A DNA stretch of 20,503 nt from Nitrososphaerota archaeon (GTDB lineage: Archaea; Thermoproteota; Nitrososphaeria; Nitrososphaerales; Nitrososphaeraceae): contig VBPR01000118.1 in the NCBI GenBank assembly GCA_005877345.1, positions 1-20,503 of the forward strand, written 5' to 3'. The notes under the pieces are model-generated. The model saw only the letters and a list, made by a program, of their open reading frames with translations, made no database searches and had not been told where the DNA came from. A program made the translations under genes and the position numbers. Shown here piece by piece: positions 6,404 through 12,993 of this stretch (position 1 is its first letter; the number at the start of each line of letters is the position of its first letter).

Positions 6404-6970
6404 ATGCAATTCCAACTAAACAACACACTAATTTTTGCATGTATCTCAGCAGCACTGTTATCGCTGGTATTTATCGCTACGGTGAACTCAAATTACATCT
6501 ATGCACAAAACGAGAATTTTAAAGCAAAACTTAAAGGAGACAGTGAGGTCCCACCTACAACTTCATCGGCAACAGCAAAGGCGAAATTCAAAGCAAAAGG
6601 CGACGATATTACATTTAAGATTAACATAACGGGAATAACGGATGTAACTGCGGCGCATATACACGCAGGTATGAAGGGACAAAGCGGGGAACCTGTAGTA
6701 GATCTATTAAAGTCAGGTAAACAGAATAAAGCAGATACAGGAGTCATAATTCAAGGAGAAATTGCTGCCTCTGATCTTCAAGGTCCCATGGCTGGAAAGA
6801 CGGTGCAAGATCTCGAGACGGCGATGGGTAACAAAGAGACTTATGTCAATGTTCACACAAGTGATCATCCAGCCGGAGAGATAAGAGGACTAATAAAGCT
6901 AAGTGGTGGTAAAGTTAAAACTGTCGACTCTGCTGGTGCAGATAACATGGCTGGAAAGGAAGAAGGATAA
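6404..6970 (+). CDS. Secreted CHRD-domain protein
   Basis: The protein is 188 aa. It starts with a signal peptide (hydrophobic segment about residues 8-28, likely cleavage after NYIYAQ near residue 35), so it is exported. Residues 36-165 form a CHRD (chordin-like) domain: AKLKGDSEVPPT at the start, AAHIHAGMKGQSGEPVV in the middle, and YVNVHTSDHPAGEIRGLI near the end, all hallmark segments. CHRD proteins are extracellular beta-rich proteins, and their biochemical role in archaea is not established. The C-terminal 25 residues are a polar tail. The gene stands alone between repeat-bearing intergenic regions. Confidence 0.88.
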   Translation: MQFQLNNTLIFACISAALLSLVFIATVNSNYIYAQNENFKAKLKGDSEVPPTTSSATAKAKFKAKGDDITFKINITGITDVTAAHIHAGMKGQSGEPVVDLLKSGKQNKADTGVIIQGEIAASDLQGPMAGKTVQDLETAMGNKETYVNVHTSDHPAGEIRGLIKLSGGKVKTVDSAGADNMAGKEEG

Positions 6971-7085
6971 TTTAGTAACCAGCAAGTCAGAAATCAACAA
7001 AACAGTTAGTGTGGCAGCAAGCACTGCACCTTTGCTTTGGTCTAGAACTTCGATTGGAATATTTAATAACAAACATTATGAATGT

Positions 7086-7200
7086 GGCAACTGATGGCTT
7101 TCTAGACAAGACCATCGCTAATGAACAAGAAACAATAGAGTCCGCCACCAGTTGCCGTGTTTAGACGTTGTGTGTCAAGACTAGAGCCAACTATATAATA
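7086..7200 (+). repeat. Hairpin repeat family, copy 4
   Basis: GGCAACTGATGGC (7086-7098) faces GCCACCAGTTGCC (7144-7156), complementary over 13 positions with one A-C mismatch and a 45-base loop. The loop carries AATGAACAAGAAACAA, as in copy 3. The right arm continues GTGTTTAGACGTTGTGT and ends CCAACTATATAATAC, parallel to copy 3. Order and spacing of all blocks are the same in copies 3 and 4, showing that a unit of roughly 100 bp was duplicated. Confidence 0.65.
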
Positions 7201-7426
7201 CGATTGGTATCATTGAATAGAAGAATTCGTTAAGAATTATTGATATCTAAAATGCATTTCTTCCTTAAATCTAACTGATTTTATTTGTTCTTGTGTTTTC
7301 TCTTAAATCCTATTTGGTAACAATATATAATAAAATTCATTCTTCAAGAAATTATAAAACGATTAAAACTCAACATACAGAATGGACTAGATTTATTAGA
7401 CTGATTAGTCATTAATTGAGAAAAAG

Positions 7427-7465
7427 TATAAAAAAAATATTTTTAACTAGGTTAACTGCCTAGTT
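7427..7465 (-). terminator. Hairpin plus T-tract terminator
   Basis: On the minus strand AACTAGG (7465-7459) pairs with CCTAGTT (7451-7445) around a 7-base loop. A long T-rich run follows (down to 7427, including eight T in a row in AAAAATATTTTTTTT). It lies about 17 bp after the stop of the secreted-protein gene and is a convincing transcription terminator. Confidence 0.8.
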
Positions 7466-7481
7466 GTCTTCGTTACCGTTA

Positions 7482-7919
7482 TTATTGCCCGCCGTTGTCA
7501 TTAGTGTTGCTAGAAGACTTTGAACCTTCAGATGATCCGCTGGATGATTGATTTTCTTTCGGCATGAAGTCCTTTAACGACTGGCACGATTGCTTTCCCT
7601 CTTTCATGGATGAACAAAGTTGTACATCCTGCATCTTAGTATTATTTGGTACCATTGCTGTTACTGGTACTTTTGTGGGGCTTCCGCCTTCACCCTGTTG
7701 AATTGTTACATCAACTGTAATACTCTTATTCTCTTGTCCTTCTTTTGCTTTCTCTCCACCCTTTGCCTTTAGAGTGAGATTCATTGGGACCTCGACCTGT
7801 GATTGAGACGATGTCTGGTTTCCTGTTTCCTCTTCCTGCGCTAAACTCATCATTGGATATGCCATAACCAATGAAAGAGCAAATGTTCCTATCAAAATTA
7901 GTGTTGTTTTCATATTCAT
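7482..7919 (-). CDS. Secreted Ser/Asn-rich hypothetical protein
   Basis: The protein is 145 aa with an N-terminal signal peptide (hydrophobic TLILIGTFALSLVMA, probable cleavage after SLAQ near residue 28). The mature part has a beta-like core (VPMNLTLKAKG, ITVDVTIQQGEGG, KVPVTAMVP), two cysteines (C102 and C111) close enough for a disulphide, and a disordered Ser/Asn/Gly tail. No known family is recognised. A TATA box (AATATATAGT, minus strand, 7951-7942) sits about 26 bp before ATG 7919, so the message is probably leaderless. ATG 7913 is an alternative start. A strong terminator follows, so it is a single-gene unit. Confidence 0.75.
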   Translation of the reverse strand: MNMKTTLILIGTFALSLVMAYPMMSLAQEEETGNQTSSQSQVEVPMNLTLKAKGGEKAKEGQENKSITVDVTIQQGEGGSPTKVPVTAMVPNNTKMQDVQLCSSMKEGKQSCQSLKDFMPKENQSSSGSSEGSKSSSNTNDNGGQ

Positions 7920-8014
7920 TAAGTGCGTCTAGTATCCTATACTATATATTGGTTGAGCGAAAGCACCTAGATTCACCTGCATTAAAGACGCTTGATGGTT
8001 CGATTAACCAACCA

Positions 8015-8035
8015 GTGGGCCCAATTATTGCCCAC
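8015..8035. repeat. Short hairpin GTGGGC/GCCCAC
   Basis: GTGGGC (8015-8020) and GCCCAC (8030-8035) are perfect complements with a 9-base loop. The right arm lies in GCCCACCAG, the core of the hairpin family seen at 5730, 6004 and 7145, so this may be a degenerate fifth member. Confidence 0.4.
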
Positions 8036-8109
8036 CAGAATGAATATGTCGCATACTTTTCGTTGTGCTTGCAACATAATAATTCAACAAATTATAAAAC
8101 TTTTATGAT

Positions 8110-8162
8110 TAGGTAATAGAAAATCGTTTCAGATTATGTTTAGGTAATAGAATATCCTTTCA
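8110..8162. repeat. Two 22-bp direct repeats, 31-bp period
   Basis: TAGGTAATAGAAAATCGTTTCA (two blocks: TAGGTAATAG plus AAAATCGTTTCA) at 8110-8131 recurs at 8141-8162 with two mismatches. The spacing of about three helical turns could suit a DNA-binding protein, or it may be a simple duplication. Confidence 0.7.
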
Positions 8163-8183
8163 AACTGTTTTATTTCGTTACTG

Positions 8184-8464
8184 CTAAACCTGATACAAAA
8201 TCCAATCTAAAATTCTTAATTCACTATGCAATGGATCGGCTTCTATTATAGAATTTGTTTCGTTTATTTTATCTATAATTCCATTCATTTTAGATTCAAT
8301 AAGGGCACAATATAGATGTCGGGATTCTTCATATTTTCTAAAGTCCAATTTATCAGTTCAATCCTTTTTTGAAGTTCCCGTTTGTATATAGATTCCTCCT
8401 TTTCTCGATCAAGCGATGTCCTTGATTCTTCAATTTCTTTTTGTAATATTTGTTCTACAGTCAA
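8184..8464 (-). pseudogene. Frameshifted coiled-coil hypothetical gene
   Basis: On the minus strand a frame from TTG 8464 encodes a charged helix (VEQILQKEIEESRTSLDREK and onward) and stops at 8285. An overlapping frame then runs on to TAG 8184-8186 with EESRHLYCALIESKMNGIID and a Trp-containing end (LRILDWILYQV). Joined by a single-base shift near 8350 they give one helical protein of about 93 residues. The total length of 281 bases is two more than a multiple of three, as expected for one lost base. No homologue is recognised. It could also be two unrelated chance frames. Confidence 0.45.
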
Positions 8465-8538
8465 AGTCTTTAAAATCTAAATAGGCTAAATGAAGACATA
8501 ATACATAAGGCCGCTTAAAGAGAGGGAGGCTTCACTTA

Positions 8539-8546
8539 TTTTATAA
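8539..8546 (+). promoter_or_regulatory. TATA box for the gene at 8570
   Basis: TTTTATAA is centred 27 bp before ATG 8570, so transcription should begin at or next to the start codon (leaderless mRNA). Confidence 0.6.
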
Positions 8547-8569
8547 GGGAGTTTCTTGAAAAATCTCTA

Positions 8570-8923
8570 ATGAGTGAAGTTCAAGATGTCGTAAATAAAT
8601 TCAAAGTACTTGATAGTGCTTTAAAAAACATATTTTCTAAAGTTGATCCTTTGCTGATTATCTCTCTCATATTTGACAGGAATGCCAATGAGAATCATCT
8701 CTACACACTAGCGGTTATACTAAAACCTGGGCAGGATATGAAAGCAATTCGTCAGGAAGTCCTTGACAAGACTGGAATGACCCCATCCTTTTATCTATCC
8801 GGTACAAAAATGGTAGTAAGCCATACACTTAATTTGGATTTCTTGAAGTGGATTAATGACCGGCCCGACATCATAAGTATCAAAGGCAGCAAGTTTAGTG
8901 CAGCCGGTTCTAGCGACTTCTAG
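8570..8923 (+). CDS. Conserved-looking hypothetical protein, 117 aa
   Basis: This 117-aa soluble protein is not recognised as a known family. It has an alternating alpha/beta pattern: helix (VQDVVNKFKVLDSALKNIFSK), strands (LLIISLIFDRN, LYTLAVILKP), helix (DMKAIRQEVLDKTG), then PSFYLSGTKMVVSHTLNLDF and a final helix-strand. That suggests a small ferredoxin-like fold. The ATG is fixed by the TATA box at 8539. It converges on the terminase remnant, and a 9-bp inverted repeat between them probably terminates both. Confidence 0.7.
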   Translation: MSEVQDVVNKFKVLDSALKNIFSKVDPLLIISLIFDRNANENHLYTLAVILKPGQDMKAIRQEVLDKTGMTPSFYLSGTKMVVSHTLNLDFLKWINDRPDIISIKGSKFSAAGSSDF

Positions 8924-8927
8924 TCAG

Positions 8928-8959
8928 TGAATAAATAGAAGTCAATATTAATTTATTCA
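8928..8959. terminator. Inverted repeat between convergent genes
   Basis: TGAATAAAT (8928-8936) and ATTTATTCA (8951-8959) are perfect 9-bp complements with a 14-base loop, placed just after the stop of the plus-strand gene and overlapping the end of the minus-strand remnant. It is a likely bidirectional terminator. Confidence 0.5.
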
Positions 8960-9857
8960 AAATTATATGCCTTTAATGCTAGCCTAAGAGCATCCAGTAA
9001 ATCTGAGTAACTTGTCTGGTCCTTGCCAAGAGATAATTCGTTTGTGTATGCTGTTCTTAAACTAGTAATTAACTTATCATACTTTGGATCTATAGCAAGA
9101 TATTGTTTTAATACTACTGCGTGAAGATTAGATAACATATTCTTATGTATTATCCTGTTCTATTCTCTGCATTAGTCCATTCGGTTTGTACGATGTGCTT
9201 GATAGAATTATTTTACAATTAGATTTTGTTTGATATGGTGAAACAGCATGAATTAATTCATCCTGGATTGATTCTGGAAAATAATCTGATTCATCACACC
9301 AAATATACGCAGCCTCAAAATATCCACGCAAGTCCTTAATTGCAGTTGTAGGAAAGCAAAGTATCCGTGTATATTTGAGGATCATCTGTATACTTGGTGG
9401 AGAGATTTAGTAATGGGAAGTTTCTTTCAAACAGTCCAGCCATTTTTTCTTTCAAATAATTAGCATGGATCTCACGTGTGCCCGACACTATCAGAATGGT
9501 TCTGTGTTGTAATTCGTTAGATGATAATATCTTCCAGGTTAGATAATATATAAGAAATGTACTTAATCCAATACCACGACTTTTTAAAATCCAGACATTC
9601 ATGTTTTGCTCAATGGCATCAAAGATTAATTTCTGATAATCAAAAATAGGAAAATCAATACCGTTCTTTTGTGGTCTTCCCAAAATATCAACATGACAGC
9701 ATTTACCATTTGTTTTTATGAATTGTTCAGAATGTTCTTTTTCGTCCCATATCCAAAACGGTTTGTTCAAGAATACGTCCAACTCATTTGCATGATCTGA
9801 TAATAGAGGGTTATCAGTATTATAGAGCGGGCATGGTACTATTTTTTTCGGTTTCAT
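8953..9857 (-). pseudogene. Phage-type terminase large subunit (TerL), broken
   Basis: TerL is the ATPase/nuclease motor that packages DNA into tailed-virus heads. Three fragments lie in order on the minus strand. From ATG 9857, 173 aa include NGIDFPIFDYQKLIFDAI and a Walker-A-like LKSRGIGLST at residues 91-100. In a second frame to 9143 come FPTTAIKDLRG, a Walker-B segment YIWCDESDYF, and a motif-III-like ILSSTSYKPNG. In a third frame, 9138-8953, lies a C-terminal piece LITSLRTAYTN plus SYSDLLDALRLALKAYNF. The first two join if one extra base near 9365 is removed. Between the second and third fragments the nuclease core, normally some 200 residues, is absent. The gene is therefore frameshifted and internally deleted. 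Confidence 0.78.
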
Positions 9858-10239
9858 TTTGATTTGCTGTAATTGATTTTTCCATTACATAACGTGAACC
9901 GTCATAATATGGACTAATGTATGTTTGAAGTTCTGCAATCTTTTCCAGTATCAAAACTTTTTTGTAATTGTCCTTTTCGTTGTGATATAGAGACCACATT
10001 TCTTAATTGATTAATTCCAATTAATCTATTCGTTCTAAATGCTGATCTACAAATTGGGATTTTGCTATTAAATTCAGTCTGTCAAACCTTGATTGTTGTA
10101 TATTCTTTTTTAATCTGTAAAAATGTTGAATACTTATTTCAAATCCTTTATCTTTCAAATACGCTAAAGATTCTTTTTGAGAAAGTTTCAGAACCATACA
10201 GTGAATTATGAACGGTCGAACACTATCATTTTTTATCAA
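9820..10239 (-). pseudogene. Terminase small-subunit-like gene with two in-frame stops
   Basis: One frame runs from TTG 10239 (or an upstream start lost after the stop at 10291) through an HTH-like segment (LSQKESLAYLKDKGFEISIQ, then HFYRLKK) to HLERID. TAA 10023-10021 follows, then LELIN, a second TAA, and then the same frame continues EMWSLYHNEKDNYKKVLILE up to TAA 9820-9822. It reads as one protein interrupted by two ochre codons, each a single change from Lys/Gln/Glu codons. It overlaps the start of TerL by 38 bases, the usual small-then-large terminase order. HTH plus position supports the TerS call; homology to a named family is inferred. Confidence 0.65.
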
Positions 10240-10616
10240 TTTTAACCACGTGTTTGTTAGTTTTTCTAACTGATTATTACATGCGTTATCTTAAATAATT
10301 TTCTATTTGCTGTTTGTTACTCTGATCAAGTAATTTTATTTAATCTGGGGTCTTGTAACGCTCTTCACTTAACGTGAAGAAATGTAGACAGTATTCTTTC
10401 CAATCAAACCATAATTTTTCTATTAAATAGCAGTAATCCATAAACATCCTCATCTTGAGTTTCGACAGATCCGATGACGAGTAGAACAATCCCAATGACA
10501 ACAGCAGTTATCAGTATATAAAGGTCACAGTCAATATTGATTTTGGAATTAATAATAATTTTCTATTTGCTATCTGTGCATATTATCGATTGCTCAAGAA
10601 TTAGGAGAAACCTTAA
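10240..10616. other. Intergenic region with a direct repeat and a hairpin
   Basis: No supported gene is present. A 24-bp direct repeat occurs at both ends (annotated separately). A hairpin pairs CTTCAC with GTGAAG (about 10364-10379, 5-base loop). A minus-strand frame around 10440-10550 could encode one hydrophobic helix (ITAVVIGIVLLVIGS) but has no start codon. Confidence 0.5.
10294..10577. repeat. 24-bp direct repeats 260 bp apart
   Basis: AATAATTTTCTATTTGCT followed by GTTTGT at 10294-10317 is repeated at 10554-10577 with two transitions (22 of 24 identical). They bracket the gene-free stretch next to the terminase remnant. They may be remains of an insertion/duplication or of an attachment site; nothing else supports either. 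Confidence 0.65.
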
Positions 10617-10820
10617 ATGAAGACAAATCTTTTGATCATCGTGTTTGATAGTCAGAATTGGCTTAAGGAAACATTAGTGTTAATTGTATTGGTGGCAGTA
10701 GTAGCCTTGGTGGTCGGCATGTTCGTTCCATTTCCTCTTTCTTATCCTGTTGCTGTAGGAGTAGTAATCTTAATTGTGTGGCGTATTCATAAGAGATCTC
10801 GACATGTGCCTTATTCATAA
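10617..10820 (+). CDS. Small membrane protein, two transmembrane helices
   Basis: This 67-aa protein has two hydrophobic helices: about residues 20-36 (VLIVLVAVVALVVGMFV) and 42-55 (SYPVAVGVVILIVW). A short basic C-terminus (RIHKRSRHVPYS) would face the cytoplasm by the positive-inside rule. No family is recognised. AGGAG lies about ten bases before the ATG, one of few Shine-Dalgarno-like sites here. The last codons and the stop lie inside a small duplication (10784-10833), so the present C-terminus may be recent. Confidence 0.6.
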   Translation: MKTNLLIIVFDSQNWLKETLVLIVLVAVVALVVGMFVPFPLSYPVAVGVVILIVWRIHKRSRHVPYS

Positions 10821-10836
10821 AAGGTCTACATGTCGA
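10784..10836. repeat. Tandem duplication and 9-bp inverted repeat at a gene end
   Basis: TATTCATAAGAGATCT..ACATGT (10784-10807) is repeated as TATTCATAAAAGGTCTACATGT (10812-10833, two bases shorter). In addition TCGACATGT (10799-10807) and ACATGTCGA (10828-10836) are perfect complements with a 20-base loop, spanning the stop codon of the small membrane protein. The hairpin may terminate its transcript. Confidence 0.65.
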
Positions 10837-10957
10837 TGAATTTGAAAAAATACTCATGGGATTAATTGATTCTTAAGTCAGTAACAAAATCTCCAGCTTG
10901 CAATAGGTCAAAATAGTTATTGACTCTGCGATCCCTACAAATGATGCTACAGCACAA

Positions 10958-10974
10958 TAAAAAAATTGTATAGG
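10958..10974 (-). terminator. T-tract terminator after bud32
   Basis: On the minus strand a run of seven T within ACAATTTTTTTATTG lies about 20 bp after the stop of bud32. Such U-rich tracts terminate archaeal RNA polymerase. Confidence 0.5.
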
Positions 10975-10985
10975 CCACCAGATAT

Positions 10986-11579
10986 TCATGTAGGAGCATA
11001 TCTTTTCCTTGTTTCAATTTCATCTATCCTCTGCAAAATTTTATCCAATTCCTTTGAGTTGACAGATTTATAGCCATCCAAGAAATCACCAAAAAATTCA
11101 GAACAATTGCGATGATAGGTACTCTTCAGAATTTCCTTGAATAATCTTATGTCCATAGCTTTGTCCTCTCTACGTGTTGAATGAAAAGAGAGTCCCATAT
11201 CTATCATCGTAATTTTTCTATTTACAATGAAATTCGCTGGAGTAAGGTCCCCATGTATTATGTTGAACAAATGAAGGGTGGAAACGAACCTTCCTATCTC
11301 ATTACAAATTGATGATGTCAAAACTTTGCTCGCCCTTGTTCCAGAAATAAATTCCATGACTATCTCAGCACGAACGGTGTCTACGAAATAAATGTATGGT
11401 GTTCTTAAACCAAATTCTTTTGCCAGCGCAATCATCTTAGATTCGCTGATTGTTCTCCTCCTTCTCAAGTCGTCATCAAGTACCCTATGTCGATATATTT
11501 TTGGAATTCTAATTTTTGAAATTGCCTTTTTATCATACCATTTAGTCAAGTAAATGTTTGATTCGGCTCCTTTGAACAA
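10986..11579 (-). CDS. bud32: KEOPS complex kinase Bud32
   Basis: Bud32 is the small atypical kinase/ATPase of the KEOPS complex, which works with Kae1 to make N6-threonylcarbamoyl-adenosine at position 37 of ANN-decoding tRNAs. Visible features are FKGAESNIYL (nucleotide loop), the Bud32-specific basic strand KIRIPKIYRHRVLD, SESKMIALA (alpha-C Glu), VMEFISGT (hinge), HGDLTPANFIV (catalytic loop with Asp), and IDMGLS in place of DFG, then EDKAMD. At about 197 aa it has the usual archaeal length. The frame extends to TTG 11600, but the TATA box at 11603-11611 is 5 bp from that codon and about 27 bp from TTG 11579, which I prefer. Kae1 is encoded separately at 12994-14013. Confidence 0.9.
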   Translation of the reverse strand: MFKGAESNIYLTKWYDKKAISKIRIPKIYRHRVLDDDLRRRRTISESKMIALAKEFGLRTPYIYFVDTVRAEIVMEFISGTRASKVLTSSICNEIGRFVSTLHLFNIIHGDLTPANFIVNRKITMIDMGLSFHSTRREDKAMDIRLFKEILKSTYHRNCSEFFGDFLDGYKSVNSKELDKILQRIDEIETRKRYAPT

Positions 11580-11602
11580 CAGTTCGAGATAATAGTGCAA
11601 TC

Positions 11603-11611
11603 ATAATATAT
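11603..11611. promoter_or_regulatory. Symmetrical TATA box shared by bud32 and PH-like gene
   Basis: ATAATATAT is nearly palindromic. Its centre (11607) is 26 bp from ATG 11633 on the plus strand and about 28 bp from TTG 11579 on the minus strand. One TATA box could direct divergent leaderless transcripts. Confidence 0.5.
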
Positions 11612-11632
11612 CCAAAGTCTGGAAATAAAAAT

Positions 11633-11965
11633 ATGGCACCACAAATAGACCCAAATCCGGGAGAAAAATTGGTTCTTGAAGAAGATTGCTCTGAAGTAAA
11701 ACTTGGTAGTGGGATTTTAAGTTTAACCAATCAAAGGATTATTTTTGAAAAAACAGAAGGGAACCTTACGACTTTAAATAAAAAGATGGGAAACGTTTTA
11801 TTGAATACCACGTTAGATAGAGTGAGTAAAGTCAATTCTGAAGGCTTCATTCTTACTAAGGTTGTTGTTGAAATAAGTGATTCAAAATATAAATTCAGTG
11901 TATTTAGCAGCCAAAAGTGGGCAAAAGAAATAGAAACCCAAAAAGAACTATTCAAAAAGCAATAG
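11633..11965 (+). CDS. PH/GRAM-like domain protein
   Basis: This 110-aa protein is all-beta in pattern and ends in a helix. PGEKLVLEEDCSEVKLGSGI is followed by LSLTNQRIIFEKTEG, the typical 'L-T-N-x-R-I-I-F' strand of GRAM and bacterial PH domains. Then come strands with LDRVSKVNSEG, VVVEISDSKYKFSVFS, and a final helix WAKEIETQKELF. Such domains bind lipids or proteins at membranes; the ligand here is unknown. It has no membrane segment or signal peptide. It is divergent from bud32, sharing one TATA box. Confidence 0.7.
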   Translation: MAPQIDPNPGEKLVLEEDCSEVKLGSGILSLTNQRIIFEKTEGNLTTLNKKMGNVLLNTTLDRVSKVNSEGFILTKVVVEISDSKYKFSVFSSQKWAKEIETQKELFKKQ

Positions 11966-12119
11966 CAGATTGTCACTATAACGCAATGATATTGCTAAAC
12001 CAATTTACTACAATGCTTTTCTTCTGATCATACTACTGCATATTGTTAATGAGAAAATATCATCAAGAATAATGTTGGTATTAGTATCTTTTGCTGAGTT
12101 CTACTAAATTCAAGAAAAA

Positions 12120-12143
12120 GTGTGGGTGGAATTTGGTTCCACC
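12120..12143 (-). terminator. 7-bp hairpin followed by T-tract
   Basis: GGTGGAA (12125-12131) and TTCCACC (12137-12143) pair around a 5-base loop. On the minus strand the hairpin is followed by CACACTTTTTCTT, so it can terminate the secreted-protein gene that ends at 12194. Confidence 0.5.
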
Positions 12144-12193
12144 TTCAGCTTAATATCGATTTCGCACAGGGGATTTGATCATCATTGAACTGT

Positions 12194-12826
12194 TTACTTT
12201 TGGCTCATATTCATATGCATCCCCGTCATAGTCTTGTTACCCATAGTCTTGTTACCCATATGAGACATCATCTTCATGATATCGGCTTTGGCTGGGATGA
12301 TTCCGTATATTGGTGTATCACCAAAGTGATTCTTCGTTTTAGTTGCGTCCAGTGATAATGCAATAACGTGATTGTTCATTACTTTTATTTCAATTGGTAC
12401 TTCTTTAGCGGGTCCTTCCTTTAGCGTTATTGTGACCGTTCCCTTATACGACGTGGTATTGCCTTGACTGCTAATATCACTCAGTGAAAAATTAGATATT
12501 GCATGTTTATGCATTGCAGATCCATCTAACATGGCCATATAGAACCATGAATCAAACTTCGCTGGATTTGTCTGATTGAAACTATCTTTTGTTTTATTTA
12601 TAATATTTGTGAACCAATGTCCAGATAGGACCCATCCAGGTTTCCCTTGATCGTTATTTTGAATGCTTGAGATTCCTCCAAAGACCATATCCTTGTGATC
12701 CTGCCATTTATTTGGGTTTGCTTCACTAATATTCAAAGATGGTATCGCTATAGTTATGCTTCCTGTTACAAGTACCAGTGTCGTAAACAGAAAGACAGAC
12801 TTTCGAAAAGAATGTTTATTCAACAT
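12194..12826 (-). CDS. Secreted protein with Met/His-rich C-terminus
   Basis: This 210-aa protein has an N-terminal signal sequence (VFLFTTLVLVTGSITIAI, cleavage probably near residue 36), so it is exported. The mature part contains GWVLSGHWFTNIINKT, FDSWFYMAMLDGSAMHKHAI, beta strands SYKGTVTITL and VPIEIKVMNN, and ends in a tail rich in Met and His (KADIMKMMSHMGNKTMGN, then KTMTGMHMNMSQK). Met/His clusters of this sort bind copper in some extracytoplasmic proteins; that is inference here, though it would suit a copper-dependent ammonia oxidiser. TTTTAATAA lies about 26 bp before ATG 12826 (leaderless). No named family is recognised. Confidence 0.7.
   Translation of the reverse strand: MLNKHSFRKSVFLFTTLVLVTGSITIAIPSLNISEANPNKWQDHKDMVFGGISSIQNNDQGKPGWVLSGHWFTNIINKTKDSFNQTNPAKFDSWFYMAMLDGSAMHKHAISNFSLSDISSQGNTTSYKGTVTITLKEGPAKEVPIEIKVMNNHVIALSLDATKTKNHFGDTPIYGIIPAKADIMKMMSHMGNKTMGNKTMTGMHMNMSQK
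12227..12256 (-). repeat. 15-bp perfect tandem duplication in CDS
   Basis: CATAGTCTTGTTACC (plus strand) is repeated exactly, 12227-12241 and 12242-12256. It duplicates the five residues GNKTM in the Met-rich tail of the secreted protein. Confidence 0.95.
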
Positions 12827-12993
12827 ATATTACATAAACTCACAAATTATTAAAAGCTACCGGATTAAGGTCCTGTTAACTTGATAGGTGATAGTAATAT
12901 GTGTTATCAGAACCCCGAATAAAATCGTGCAAAAATCCATCGAATTTGATGGTCTAAAGTTACCCGAAATTTTGTGTCAATAGTATCCTTAAC

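Larger units (their letters stand above)
6971..7481. other. Intergenic region with one hairpin repeat
   Basis: No gene is seen in these 511 bases. The region contains family copy 4 (7086-7200), AT-rich filler, and at its right end the terminator of the minus-strand secreted-protein gene (7427-7465). Confidence 0.6.

Noticed and set aside
6903..7094. 63-aa frame overlapping the end of the CHRD gene
   Set aside because: It lies in an alternate frame of a clear domain and runs into non-coding repeat DNA.
5694..7200. CRISPR array
   Set aside because: Repeats are few, of unequal spacing, long-looped and imperfect, and no cas genes are in the window.
7871..8116. Plus-strand 81-aa frame across the start of the secreted-protein gene
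   Set aside because: It overlaps the signal peptide and promoter of the minus-strand gene and covers a repeat hairpin; no recognisable features.
10440..10550. Possible one-helix membrane peptide on the minus strand
   Set aside because: The hydrophobic frame has no ATG, GTG or TTG start before the helix.
10663..10857. Minus-strand 64-aa frame opposite the small membrane protein
   Set aside because: It is the antisense of a convincing two-helix membrane protein and lacks any motif.
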